Of a stretch of 64,000 nt of DNA, positions 52,815-62,200 are shown in pieces (positions within the stretch are counted from its first letter, which is position 1; each line of letters opens with the position of its first letter). Location: positions 744,001 to 808,000 of the forward strand of contig CAVZGE010000003.1 of assembly GCA_963774745.1 (NCBI GenBank), in the 5' to 3' direction. The translations under genes were made by a program, and so were the position numbers. The DNA is from Prado023 sp963774745. GTDB lineage: Bacteria; Actinomycetota; Actinomycetes; S36-B12; CAIYMF01. Under the pieces are notes generated by a model that searched no databases, was not told where the DNA came from, and worked only from the letters and a program-made list of their open reading frames with translations.

Positions 52815-54026
52815 CTACTTCTTCCCGCCGATGCCGCGGCTGCGCATGATCGAGGCGACCTCCTGGTTGAACACCCGTTGGATCGTCTCCGAGTCCAGGG
52901 TCCCGGACACGGTCTCGTACTTGCCCTCGGCCATCCCGATGCACACCCGGTGCCACGCGGTCCCGACCGCGTAGGTCATGGTGCCCGCGACCCCGCCGGT
53001 GATCGCGCCGCCGGCGATCGTCCCGATGCCGGGCACGAGCTTGAGCAGGCCGGTCGCCGCTGCCCTGCCCGCCTGGGTCGTCACCGTCGTGGCCGCAAGG
53101 CTGGCAACGGTGGCGCGCTGCATGGGGATGTCGTAGATGGCCGCGATCTTGGCCATCATGCCGATCTGGATGGGGACGAGCACGGCGGCGTCCGCGAACG
53201 GGATCGGGGTGAACCCGGCCCCGGTCGCCGCTGCGGTCGCGGCATTCACCGCCTTCTCGGCAGCCTTAGCCTTTCGCGCGGGGTCAATCTTCTGCGCGGC
53301 GGTAAGGGCCTCGGCGGCCTCATCCGGAGCGCAGCGAAAGGTGGCATCGAGCAGGTCCAGCAGGCCATGCTGCTCGACGCCGGTGAACGGGTCCGCGAGC
53401 GCGTTGACCATGACCGCGCGACCGTCGTGGATCGGCAGGGCCATGGCCTCGACCTGCCGGCCGAGCTCGATCGCATCCGGGGCGACGAACAGCTGCCCAT
53501 GGGGGTCCCGGCGACCCGGGACCTGGGTCATCACGAGGATCACCGGCAGCCCCACGCCGGCCAGCTCGCGGATGAAGGCCGCCTCGGTCTCCTCGAAGCG
53601 CCGGTCGGTGGCCCGCACGCAGTACCAGGCGAGATGGACCTGCTCGGCGAAGGGCATCGCACGGCTGTTGTCGATGAACCTCTTCAGCTCGTCGATGATC
53701 CGGGTGGTGTCCCGCCCCACTTCGAGGCCCTGCGTGTCGTAGATGCCCAGCTTGCCGGTGCGATGGACGTAGAGGTGGCTGCCGAGGGTGACCGGGCGCC
53801 CGATGCCGGTGGCCGCCACCGACTCACCGAAGATCGCGTTCACCAGCGTGGACTTGCCGACGCCGGTCTTGCCGAACACCGCGAGGTTGAACCGGCCGAT
53901 CTTCACCTCGGCGTCGGCGAAGGCAGCCTCGAAGGCCTCCTGGGACCACTCGGGCACCTGGCCGGGCTGGCCGGGCGTGCTGGGTGCGGGACCAGGCGTC
54001 GCGCCGGCCGGCGGCTGCGTGGTCAC
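52815..54026 (-). CDS. GTPase with C-terminal DUF697-like membrane-associated domain
   Basis: A 403-residue P-loop GTPase. A Pro/Gly-rich 25-residue N-terminus precedes Walker A FGKTGVGKSTLVNAIFGES (about 51-60), the DTQG switch II motif (IYDTQGLEV), and a TQVP-type G4 region. The C-terminal 170 residues have an Ala-rich hydrophobic domain (FADAAVLVPIQIGMMAKIAA, then GLLKLVPGIGTIAGGAITGG) like DUF697/YcjF-type regions that associate with membranes. The GTG start follows the ispG stop on the minus strand by 4 bp. Function unknown. Confidence 0.8.
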   Translation of the reverse strand: MTTQPPAGATPGPAPSTPGQPGQVPEWSQEAFEAAFADAEVKIGRFNLAVFGKTGVGKSTLVNAIFGESVAATGIGRPVTLGSHLYVHRTGKLGIYDTQGLEVGRDTTRIIDELKRFIDNSRAMPFAEQVHLAWYCVRATDRRFEETEAAFIRELAGVGLPVILVMTQVPGRRDPHGQLFVAPDAIELGRQVEAMALPIHDGRAVMVNALADPFTGVEQHGLLDLLDATFRCAPDEAAEALTAAQKIDPARKAKAAEKAVNAATAAATGAGFTPIPFADAAVLVPIQIGMMAKIAAIYDIPMQRATVASLAATTVTTQAGRAAATGLLKLVPGIGTIAGGAITGGVAGTMTYAVGTAWHRVCIGMAEGKYETVSGTLDSETIQRVFNQEVASIMRSRGIGGKK

Positions 54027-54030
54027 CGGC

Positions 54031-55185
54031 TCACCCCACCGACACCGACGGGCTGCCCTCGGTCTCCATCTCCTCGGCCAGGCGCATGGCCTCCTCGATC
54101 AGGGTCTCGACGATCAGCGCCTCGGGCACGGTCTTGATGACCTGGCCCTTGACGAAGATCTGGCCCTTGCCGTTGCCGCTGGCCACACCGAGGTCGGCCT
54201 CGCGGGCCTCCCCCGGACCGTTGACCACGCAGCCCATGACGGCCACGCGCAGCGGCACCTCCAGGCCCTCGAGTCCGGCGGTCACCTGCTCGGCCAGCGT
54301 GTAGACGTCCACCTGCGCGCGCCCGCACGAGGGGCAGGACACGATCTCCAGCCCACGCTGGCGCAGGTTCAGGCTCTCGAGGATCTGCATCCCGACCTTG
54401 ACCTCCTCCACCGGAGGCGCGGACAGCGAGACCCGGATGGTGTCGCCGATGCCCCTGCTCAGCAGCGCCCCGAAGGCGACCGCGGACTTGATCGTGCCCT
54501 GGAACGTCGGGCCCGCCTCGGTGACCCCCAGGTGCAACGGGTAGTCGCACTGCTCGGAGAGCAGCTCGTAGGCGCGCACCATCACGACCGGGTCATGGTG
54601 CTTGACCGAGATCTTGATGTCGCGGAAGTCGTGCTCCTCGAACAGGCTGGCCTCCCAGAGCGCGGACTCGACCAGCGCCTCGGGGGTGGCCTTCCCGTGC
54701 TTCTTGAGCAGGCGCGGGTCCAGGGAGCCGGCGTTCACCCCGATCCGGATCGGCGTGCCGTGGTCGCGCGCCGCCGCGGCGATCTCACGCACCTTGTCGT
54801 CGAACTGCTTGATGTTGCCCGGGTTCACCCGCACCCCGGCGCAGCCGGCCTCGATGGCGGCGAACACGTACTTGGGCTGGAAGTGGATGTCGGCGATCAC
54901 CGGGATCCCGGACTTGCGCGCGATCTCCGGCAGGGCGTCGGCGTCGTCCTGGCTCGGTACCGCCACGCGCACGACCTGACAGCCCGAGGCCGTGAGCTCG
55001 GCGATCTGCTGCAGGGTCGTGTTGACGTCGGCGGTCAGGGTGGTGGCCATCGACTGCACGCTGATCGGCGCATCGCCGCCGACGGCGACCGGGTGGGTCG
55101 GGTGCTTGAGCAGGATCTGTCGGGTGGTCCGTCGGGGGGCAAGGACGGGAGGCGGAAGCGGGGGCATGCCGAGATTGACGCTCAT
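54031..55185 (-). CDS. ispG: 4-hydroxy-3-methylbut-2-en-1-yl diphosphate synthase IspG
   Basis: IspG catalyses the penultimate step of the MEP isoprenoid pathway with a [4Fe-4S] cluster. Its 384 residues contain the barrel start SVQSMATTLTADVNTTLQQI and DIHFQPKYVFAAIEAG. The cluster cysteines are in EIVSCPSCGRAQVD and AVMGCVVNGPGEAREADLG. It works with Dxr encoded at 57357-58541. Confidence 0.96.
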   Translation of the reverse strand: MSVNLGMPPLPPPVLAPRRTTRQILLKHPTHPVAVGGDAPISVQSMATTLTADVNTTLQQIAELTASGCQVVRVAVPSQDDADALPEIARKSGIPVIADIHFQPKYVFAAIEAGCAGVRVNPGNIKQFDDKVREIAAAARDHGTPIRIGVNAGSLDPRLLKKHGKATPEALVESALWEASLFEEHDFRDIKISVKHHDPVVMVRAYELLSEQCDYPLHLGVTEAGPTFQGTIKSAVAFGALLSRGIGDTIRVSLSAPPVEEVKVGMQILESLNLRQRGLEIVSCPSCGRAQVDVYTLAEQVTAGLEGLEVPLRVAVMGCVVNGPGEAREADLGVASGNGKGQIFVKGQVIKTVPEALIVETLIEEAMRLAEEMETEGSPSVSVG

Positions 55186-55189
55186 GGCA

Positions 55190-55987
55190 TCAAGTATCGG
55201 CCCCCGGGTCCGATATCGCCTGATGCCGGGACCGGCGGCTGCGCAGGATCATCTGGATGCCCGACGCGACGAGCAGCCCGGCGAACAGGACCAGGGCGAC
55301 CCGTTCGGGCAACAGCTGGCCCACCGACGCCCCCAGCAGGCCTGCCGGGACCCCGACCAGCCCGGCCACCCCGGCTATCGGCACGTCCACGAGCCCGTTG
55401 CGCAGGTTGGTGGCGGTGGCGGTCAGTGCGGTGAGGATGATGACCACGAGGCTGGTCCCGCGTGCGGTGTCCGCGTCATCGCCGGTCAGCAGGACCAGAC
55501 CGGGGACCATGATGATCCCGCCCCCGACCCCCACCAGCCCGGCCAGCATGCCGGCCGCGACACCCACCAGGACCAGCAGCACCCCCTCCCACACGGCGCC
55601 CAGGCCGGTCACTGCGCTGGAGCCGGAGCCGGCCACCAGTCGCACGGCCGTCGCCAGGCTCAGGATGCCGAACCACAGCTGCAGGGTTGCGATCGGGGTT
55701 CGCGGGAGCAGCCGGGCGCCGAGCTGCCCACCGACCACCCCGCCGACGAGGAGCAGGAGACCCGCGCCGAGGTCGACGTTCCCGTTGAGCGCGTAACCAG
55801 CGGCCGAGGCGGTCGCGATCGGCACGATCGCCAGCAGGCTCGTGGCACTCGCGCGGCGCTGGTCGAGGGCGAACCATGCGACCAGCAACGGGACCATGAC
55901 GACCCCGCCGCCGACCCCGAACAGGCCCGAGAGGATTCCTGCGGCCACACCGAGCGCACCCGCCCGCAGCCACCACGCGAACCGCAT
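55190..55987 (-). CDS. TSUP/TauE-SafE family membrane transporter
   Basis: A 265-residue sulfite-exporter-like permease with about eight hydrophobic helices arranged as two halves. Each half carries the family's Gly-rich motif: GLFGVGGGVVMVPLLVAW near residue 21 and GLVGVGGGIIMVPGLVLL near 150. Members export sulfite, sulfoacetate or other organic anions. It lies between rip1 and ispG, an insertion into an otherwise standard dxr-rip1-ispG order. Substrate unknown. Confidence 0.9.
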   Translation of the reverse strand: MRFAWWLRAGALGVAAGILSGLFGVGGGVVMVPLLVAWFALDQRRASATSLLAIVPIATASAAGYALNGNVDLGAGLLLLVGGVVGGQLGARLLPRTPIATLQLWFGILSLATAVRLVAGSGSSAVTGLGAVWEGVLLVLVGVAAGMLAGLVGVGGGIIMVPGLVLLTGDDADTARGTSLVVIILTALTATATNLRNGLVDVPIAGVAGLVGVPAGLLGASVGQLLPERVALVLFAGLLVASGIQMILRSRRSRHQAISDPGADT

Positions 55988-55995
55988 GGCCGGGC

Positions 55996-57357
55996 TCAGC
56001 CGTAGATGGAGATCGGGTTGATGACGTCGGCGAGGATCACCACGGAGGACACCGCCACCAGCGCGATCCCGACCGCGTAGGACACGGGCAGCAGCCGGGA
56101 GACGTCGACCGGCCCCGGGTCGGGTCGCCCGCGCCACCGGGCCAGCGTGCGCCGACCGCCCTCGAAGGTCGCGCCGGCGACGTGCCCGCCGTCCAGCGGC
56201 AGCACCGGCAGCAGGTTGAACAGGAACAGGAACAGGTTGAGGCTGGCCATGAGGCTGACGAGGATCGCGACCTTCGACTTGATCGGCTCCTCGGCCGCGA
56301 CGACCTCGCCGGAGATCCGCCCGACGCCCACGACGCTGACCGGGCTGTTCGGGTCGCGCTCCTCGCCGGCGATCATGCCCTGGGCGAGCTCGTACACGCG
56401 CACCGGCAGGGTCAGCAGGGCCTGGCCGCTGCGCACCGCGACGTCCCACATGACCGTCGGCACGGAGCTCACGGGCTGGGCGACGTACTCGGACTGCGGG
56501 GTGAGGCCGATGTAGCCCGTGGCGACGATCTCCTCGCCCACCTGGCCCTGGTCGTCGACGACCGGGCGGTAGGCCGTGGCCATCGGCACCTCGACCTCGC
56601 GCGGCCCGGTCGCGGTGTCCAGGCCCAGGACGACGGCCTGCCCGGGGCTCGAGCGCGTGACGTCGGTCAGCTCGGTCCAGACCGAGACGGCCTCACCGTT
56701 GATCGAGGTGATCCGGTCCCCGGCGACGATCCCGGCCACGACCGCCGGCGACACGACATCCTCGGGGCCGCAGTCGGGTGCGTCCCGGACAGTGGTCGGG
56801 TCCGCCACGGCCGCTGCGGCGGCCTCCGCGGTGGCCATGTAGGCCGGCACGCACCTGCCCACCTCAGCCACCGTCGTCGTGGGGGTGGGGATGCCGATGC
56901 CGACCAGGAGCAGGGCGAAGAAGATGATGGCCAGGATCAGGTTCATGGTGGGCCCACCCAGCATGACCACGACCTTCTTCGGGGCGCTCAGGCGGTAGAA
57001 GACGCGGTCCTCGTCCCCGGGCTCGACCTCCTCCCACGCAGCCGCGCGCGCCTCCTCGGCAAGCATCTGGAACCGCCCGGTCGTCCCCCGACCGGCCGTC
57101 CCCTCCGGTGCTCCCTGCGGCGGTGGGAACATCCCGATCATCCGGATGTAGCCGCCGAGGGGGATCCACTTGAACCCGTACTCGGTCTCCCGGCCCCTCC
57201 GCGACCACATCGTCGGTCCGAAGCCGACCATGTACTGGGTCACCTTCACGCCGAACCGCTTGGCCGGCACCATGTGCCCGACCTCGTGCAGCCCGATCGA
57301 CAGCCCGATGCCCAGGGCTGCCAGCAGCACCCCGAGCACGAACAGCATGGAATCCAT
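55996..57357 (-). CDS. rip1: Site-2 protease Rip1/RseP family (M50, PDZ domain)
   Basis: An intramembrane zinc protease that cleaves anti-sigma factors and other membrane substrates. The 453 residues start with a helix carrying the zinc motif HEVGH (SIGLHEVGHMVPAKRFGVKV). A PDZ domain follows (VVAGIVAGDRITSINGEAVS), then the LDGGH third-ligand motif in LLPVLPLDGGHVAGATFEG, and a C-terminal helix. I use ATG 57355-57357 with GGGGG 7 nt upstream; a GTG immediately before it is possible. It overlaps dxr. Confidence 0.93.
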   Translation of the reverse strand: MDSMLFVLGVLLAALGIGLSIGLHEVGHMVPAKRFGVKVTQYMVGFGPTMWSRRGRETEYGFKWIPLGGYIRMIGMFPPPQGAPEGTAGRGTTGRFQMLAEEARAAAWEEVEPGDEDRVFYRLSAPKKVVVMLGGPTMNLILAIIFFALLLVGIGIPTPTTTVAEVGRCVPAYMATAEAAAAAVADPTTVRDAPDCGPEDVVSPAVVAGIVAGDRITSINGEAVSVWTELTDVTRSSPGQAVVLGLDTATGPREVEVPMATAYRPVVDDQGQVGEEIVATGYIGLTPQSEYVAQPVSSVPTVMWDVAVRSGQALLTLPVRVYELAQGMIAGEERDPNSPVSVVGVGRISGEVVAAEEPIKSKVAILVSLMASLNLFLFLFNLLPVLPLDGGHVAGATFEGGRRTLARWRGRPDPGPVDVSRLLPVSYAVGIALVAVSSVVILADVINPISIYG

Positions 57358-58541
57358 CACTGCACCCCCGTCGCCATGCGCGACCGGGCCTCGGTTCGGG
57401 CCCAGCCGTCTGCGGAGCTGACTGCCGCCAGCGTGAAGTCGTCCCCGACCACGGGGGTGTGCGCAGCCACGACTGCCTCGATCGTGTCGACGATCCCGGT
57501 GAACGAGAGGTCCCCGGCCCGGAACGCATCCACGGCCACCTCGTTCGCGGCGTTGAACACCGCGGGTGCCGTCCCGCCGGTGGCCCCGGCGGCGCGCGCC
57601 AGGCGGACGGCCGGGAACGCATCATCGTCGAGGGGGTCGAAGGTCCAGGTGTGCGCCGACGTCCAGTCGCACGCCGGCGCGACGTCCGGGACGCGCTCGG
57701 GCCAGGTGAGGCCCAGGGCGATGGGAAGGCGCATGTCCGGAGGGCTGGCCTGCGCGAGGGTGGAGCCGTCGATGAACTCCACCATCGAGTGGACGACCGA
57801 CTGCGGGTGCACCATCACGGTGATCCGGTCCATCGGGATGTCGAAGAGCAGGTGCGCCTCGATCACCTCGAGACCCTTGTTGACCAGGGTGGCGGAGTTG
57901 ATCGTGATGACCGGGCCCATCGCCCAGGTCGGGTGGGCCATCGCCTGCTCGGGGGTGACATCGGCCAGCTCGGCCCGGGTGCGGCCACGGAACGGTCCCC
58001 CGCTCGCGGTGAGCACCAAGCGGCGGACCTCGTCGGCACGCCCCCCGACCAGGCACTGGGCCAGGGCGGAGTGCTCGGAGTCCACGGGCACGATCTGCCC
58101 CGGGGCCGCGGCCGCGGTGACCAACGGGCCGCCGATGATCAGCGACTCCTTGTTCGCCAGGGCCAGGTGGTGGCCGGCATGCAGGGCAGCGAGGGTGGGC
58201 TCCAGGCCGACGGCGCCCGTCATGCCGTTGAGGACGACGTCGCACGCGCGGCCGGCGAGCTCGGTGGCCGCGCCCGGGCCGGACAGGATCTCCGGGCGCG
58301 CCCCCACCGGTGCAGCCACCGCGAGTGCCGCCTCCAGGGCGGGGAGCGCTGCGTCGTCGGCGATCGCCACGACGGGCACCGCGAAGGCCGCCGCCTGCTC
58401 CGCAAGCAGCCCCACGTTGCCCCCGCCAGCAGCCAGGCCGACCACGCGGAACCGGTCCGGGTTGCGCACGATGACGTCGAGGGCCTGGGTGCCGATCGAG
58501 CCGGTGCTGCCCAGGAGGATGACGTCCCTGCGCGCGGTCAT
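57357..58541 (-). CDS. dxr: 1-deoxy-D-xylulose 5-phosphate reductoisomerase
   Basis: Dxr makes MEP from DXP with NADPH, committing carbon to isoprenoids. The 394 residues have the NADPH motif LLGSTGSIGTQALDVIVRNP at the N-terminus and GHHLALANKESLIIGGPLV. The metal and substrate residues lie in PVDSEHSALAQCL and LTASGGPFRGRTR. ATG 58539-58541. It leads the dxr-rip1 pair, whose reading frames touch. Confidence 0.97.
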   Translation of the reverse strand: MTARRDVILLGSTGSIGTQALDVIVRNPDRFRVVGLAAGGGNVGLLAEQAAAFAVPVVAIADDAALPALEAALAVAAPVGARPEILSGPGAATELAGRACDVVLNGMTGAVGLEPTLAALHAGHHLALANKESLIIGGPLVTAAAAPGQIVPVDSEHSALAQCLVGGRADEVRRLVLTASGGPFRGRTRAELADVTPEQAMAHPTWAMGPVITINSATLVNKGLEVIEAHLLFDIPMDRITVMVHPQSVVHSMVEFIDGSTLAQASPPDMRLPIALGLTWPERVPDVAPACDWTSAHTWTFDPLDDDAFPAVRLARAAGATGGTAPAVFNAANEVAVDAFRAGDLSFTGIVDTIEAVVAAHTPVVGDDFTLAAVSSADGWARTEARSRMATGVQ

Positions 58542-58662
58542 GGCGCCATTGTCGCCGATCCGGGGGCCATGGGCACCCACGTCAGGTCAGGACCAGGTAC
58601 GGGATCCCGTTCCGGCGCCCCTCGCCTGCCGACGCCCCTCGCCTGCCGGCGCACCCGCCACG

Positions 58663-59082
58663 CTACTGGTCGGAGCGCGGGGCCCCCTCCACGGAGCGGA
58701 TCCGCGCGGTGAGCACCGGCAGCAGCGCGCGGGCCACCTGCGGGTTCTTGTCCATCAGCCCGGAGAAGGTCAACGGCGAGACCGCGAACGTCTCGACGCC
58801 CTCGGGCCCGGCGACGACCGTTGCCGACCGCGGGGCGGAGTCGATCAGCGACATCTCGCCGAAGTACTGGCCGACGCCCAGCGCACCGCGCTCGACGCCG
58901 TTCACCGTGACGCTGGCCGAGCCCTTGCGCACCAGCTGGAAGCCGGCCTCCGGGCTGCCCTGCTGGACCACGGTGCTGCCGGGACGGAACTTCAGCGTCG
59001 TCCCGCCCTGGATCAGGTCGTCGAGCACGGAGGCGGGAAGCGCCCGGAACAGGTCCACCTGGGTCAGTGCCTCGCGCAGCAT
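58663..59082 (-). CDS. Cyclic nucleotide-binding domain protein
   Basis: A 139-residue stand-alone CNB domain with no HTH. The chain runs from LFRALPASVLDDLIQGGTTL through the phosphate-binding cassette GQYFGEMSLIDSAPRSATVV (the conserved Gly-Glu and Arg of cyclic nucleotide binders are kept) to a C-terminal helix. AGGAGG stands 9 nt before the ATG; a GTG one codon earlier is also usable. It is divergent from the large carboxykinase-like gene. A sensor or adaptor role is inferred. The 120-bp gap to dxr holds a 17-bp direct repeat and nothing else. Confidence 0.85.
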   Translation of the reverse strand: MLREALTQVDLFRALPASVLDDLIQGGTTLKFRPGSTVVQQGSPEAGFQLVRKGSASVTVNGVERGALGVGQYFGEMSLIDSAPRSATVVAGPEGVETFAVSPLTFSGLMDKNPQVARALLPVLTARIRSVEGAPRSDQ

Positions 59083-59248
59083 CACGGCCAACCTCCTCCG
59101 ATCCCGGTGCGGCTCATGCACCCGGGCTCGGACACTAGCAGGACACCGCGCTCGGCATCCCCCGGAACGAGCCAGCGTTCGGCCGCTGTTCAACCGCATC
59201 GGGGTTCGGCAACTGGCGATCGCGCGCGGGACTACGCCAGAATCAGGC

Positions 59249-62200
59249 GTGACCCGCGACCAGAACGACGCCATCAACCTCCGCCTTGCCCTGCTCGGGC
59301 TCCCGCAGCCCGTGGGCGCCGAGGACTCCGAGGCCGCCCGGCTCGCCCAACCGATCCTCGCCCGGCAGCGGGAGCTGAGCCGGCGGCTGGCCGACCGGCT
59401 GTGTGCGGCCGACGGGCGCATCCAGGCCTTCCTCGACGACTACCTGGCCGACACCGGCGAGCTCCCGAAGCTCCCCCGGCGCACGTTCGTGCTGGACGAG
59501 CCGGGCCTGGCCCGCGAGCTCTCCCTGCCCTTCGACGGCGACACCTTCACCTCCCCGCTGCTCACCAGCTACCGACTGGTCAACGGCGTGCTGCACAACC
59601 CGGCCAACGACCGCCGGACCACCGCCGGGGTGTTCCACATCGCCGAGGGCGGCCTGCCGATCCCCGACGACAAGATCGCCGTGCCGACGGTGGCGTTCGC
59701 CCGGCTGCTCGCCCGCGCCTTCGAGCCGCCCGAGGTCGACATGGTCCTGCCCTACACCGCCAACCAGCCGGTGCCGGCAGCGTGCTTCGTGTCGCTGCAG
59801 CTGCGTCCGCTGGTCGCACCGCAGGTGCCCGGCTCGGTGAACGAGAAGCGGATGGAGACCCGGTTCATCGTGCCCGGCGGCCTGGTCGCCAACCTCGACT
59901 TCGTGGAGGGCATCTTCGGCAACGGGGGCGACCCCTACCTGCCGGAGAACGATGCCTCCCTGGCTCCCGAGACCTGGACCGGGCACACCGGCTGCGTCAT
60001 CCTCGCCCCGCACCTGACCCGGGTGACGAAGAAGGAGCTGGGCCTGCCCCACGTCGACGACGCAACGGACCGCCAGAAGCGCGACGGCGTCTGCTGGAGC
60101 GACGAGGACGAGCTGTACAACAACGGCCAGGCGTTCAAGATCTGCGCCCGCGACGCACGCGGGGTGATCGTCACCGTGATCGCCGACAACTACTTCGGCT
60201 ACTGCAAGAAGGAGGTCAAGACCCAGATCTCCTACTCGGCGAACCTCTTCGGCAACGCCGAGGAGGAGCATGCCGGCGGGGCGCTGGTCTTCCCGAGCTA
60301 CAACCTGGGCCAGGAGTACACAGAGAACCAGTGCGGCGACTCCTACACCCTCGCCCAGGTCCTCGAACGCGACCCGCAGCGCTTCGCCGCGCAGCCCGAG
60401 GGCCACGCCCTGGACCGCCAGCAGCCGCAGATCGTGCTGGTCCCGGGCGGGGCGCGCTACTCGCTGCGCGAGATGACCGTCTCGTGGGCCGGCGCCGACG
60501 GCCAGCGCTCGACGATCCCCATCCGGGCGGACAAGTGCTACCTGAGCCCGAACGGCTACCGGGTCCAGCTGCACCAGCAGCCCTTCGACCCGACGGCGTG
60601 GAACCTGACCGGGACGGTGGCCGAGACGACCTCGTGCCACAAGCCGGCCACCGTGTCCGGCGGCGGCAAGTCGGAGATCTCCAAGGCCATCACCGACGCG
60701 TTCATCTACGGCTCGGCCTATGTCGCGGACTTCGACGACGACATGGACCGGGTGGCCGCCATCCTCGACCGGGACTACGCCCACCGGTTCCTGGACCCCG
60801 CGCGCAACGGCGTGGACCACCGGCGGATCCTCTCCGAGGACCGCTCGATCGGGTCGGTCATCAAGCTGCTCACCCCGTCGCCGGCCATGTACACCGCCGA
60901 GCACAACGCCTGGCTGGACCGCATCCCGGTGCACGTCAAGGAGCTGGTCTACGTGGTCAAGCGGGCGTACCGGCCCGAGTGGGGCGAGGACTGGCGCAGC
61001 CACTTCAGCGTGGTGATCATCAACGGTCGTCAGGGCAACTCGCTGCGTCTGGACGGGAGCAGGATCTCGGTCAACATGCTCCGGGTCGGGTTCAACGCCG
61101 ACGGCTCCTGGCGGCTCTTCGGCCTGCGCCACGACTTCTCCCCGGCGGTCAAGGTCCAGACCCAGGACGACATCACCGCCTCGACCGTCGTGCCCGGATC
61201 CCAGGTGGGCCTGAGCCCGGACCGGTCCTACAAGCTGGTGGAGAACTGCGAGGAGCTGCTGTTCCAGCGGCCCGATGACGCCATCCACCGCGGGTACGAC
61301 AAGCAGGCCGAGCGCGACCTGTCCGCCCCCGGCACGTTCATCTCGAACTTCCAGCCGTTGACCCGGGCCGATGCGATCGCGATGCGCGACGACGCGGTGG
61401 CCTTCAGCGCCTTCAGCGCTCCGATGGCCCAGATGATCAGCGACTTCGCCGACACCCCCGAGGGCGAGGGACCGGAGTTCTTCGTGTGCTCGGCCAACCC
61501 GCGGATGGTGGACGGAAAGCCCTCGAAGAACCCCCGGTACCTGCAGCCGCGACCCGACCGCGCCAACGCGACCGCGACCGCGGTCGCCGAGCTGTCCTCA
61601 CGGCTGGTCCGCCGGCTGGGCTCCGAGGAGCCGCTGATCCTGCCGGTGGACGTGGTCGCCGCCGGTCGGCGCAACAACCCCCCGGACGGGCCGGTCCCAC
61701 CGCTGTGCTCGTTCAACCCGCTGCACTACATGGAGCTTCCCGAGCTGTTCATGGAGTTCATCTCCTCCATGACCGGCAAGTCGCCCTCCACCACCGGGGC
61801 CGGGTCCGAGGGGGCGCTGACCAAGGGCCCGTTCAATGCGATGCCGGCCGTCATCGACCTGAATGCCGCCCTCCTGGCCTACGCACTCACGCAGTACGAC
61901 GGGTGGCTCTCGGCCGCCGGGTATGTCGGGCCGCACGTGCGCGTCGACCACGACATCTCGCTGCTCATCCCGGAGACCTTCTCCCGGATGAGCCCGCAGG
62001 AGCGCGACGCCCGCAACCTGATCGCGGAGGGCGCGCTGGAGAAGCTGGCCGACTTCGAGCACGAGGGCACCGTGGTCGCTGCCAGCAGGCTCGGCTACCG
62101 GATCACCGAGACCTTCGCCACCGAGTACTTCGGGCGCATCTTCCTGCACCCGCACATGGTGCTGACCCCGCAGATGCTGCGACCCGAGCTCCAGGATGTC

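Noticed and set aside
58615..58650. 17-bp tandem duplication between dxr and the CNB gene
   Set aside because: Two imperfect copies of a GC-rich word in a short intergenic gap; no array, spacer or mobile-element structure.
56182..61278. A plus-strand open frame of 1698 codons
   Set aside because: It runs antisense through rip1, dxr and the CNB gene and then out of frame through the carboxykinase-like gene. The translation is low-complexity Arg/Pro/Gly/Asp, a product of high GC leaving few stops.
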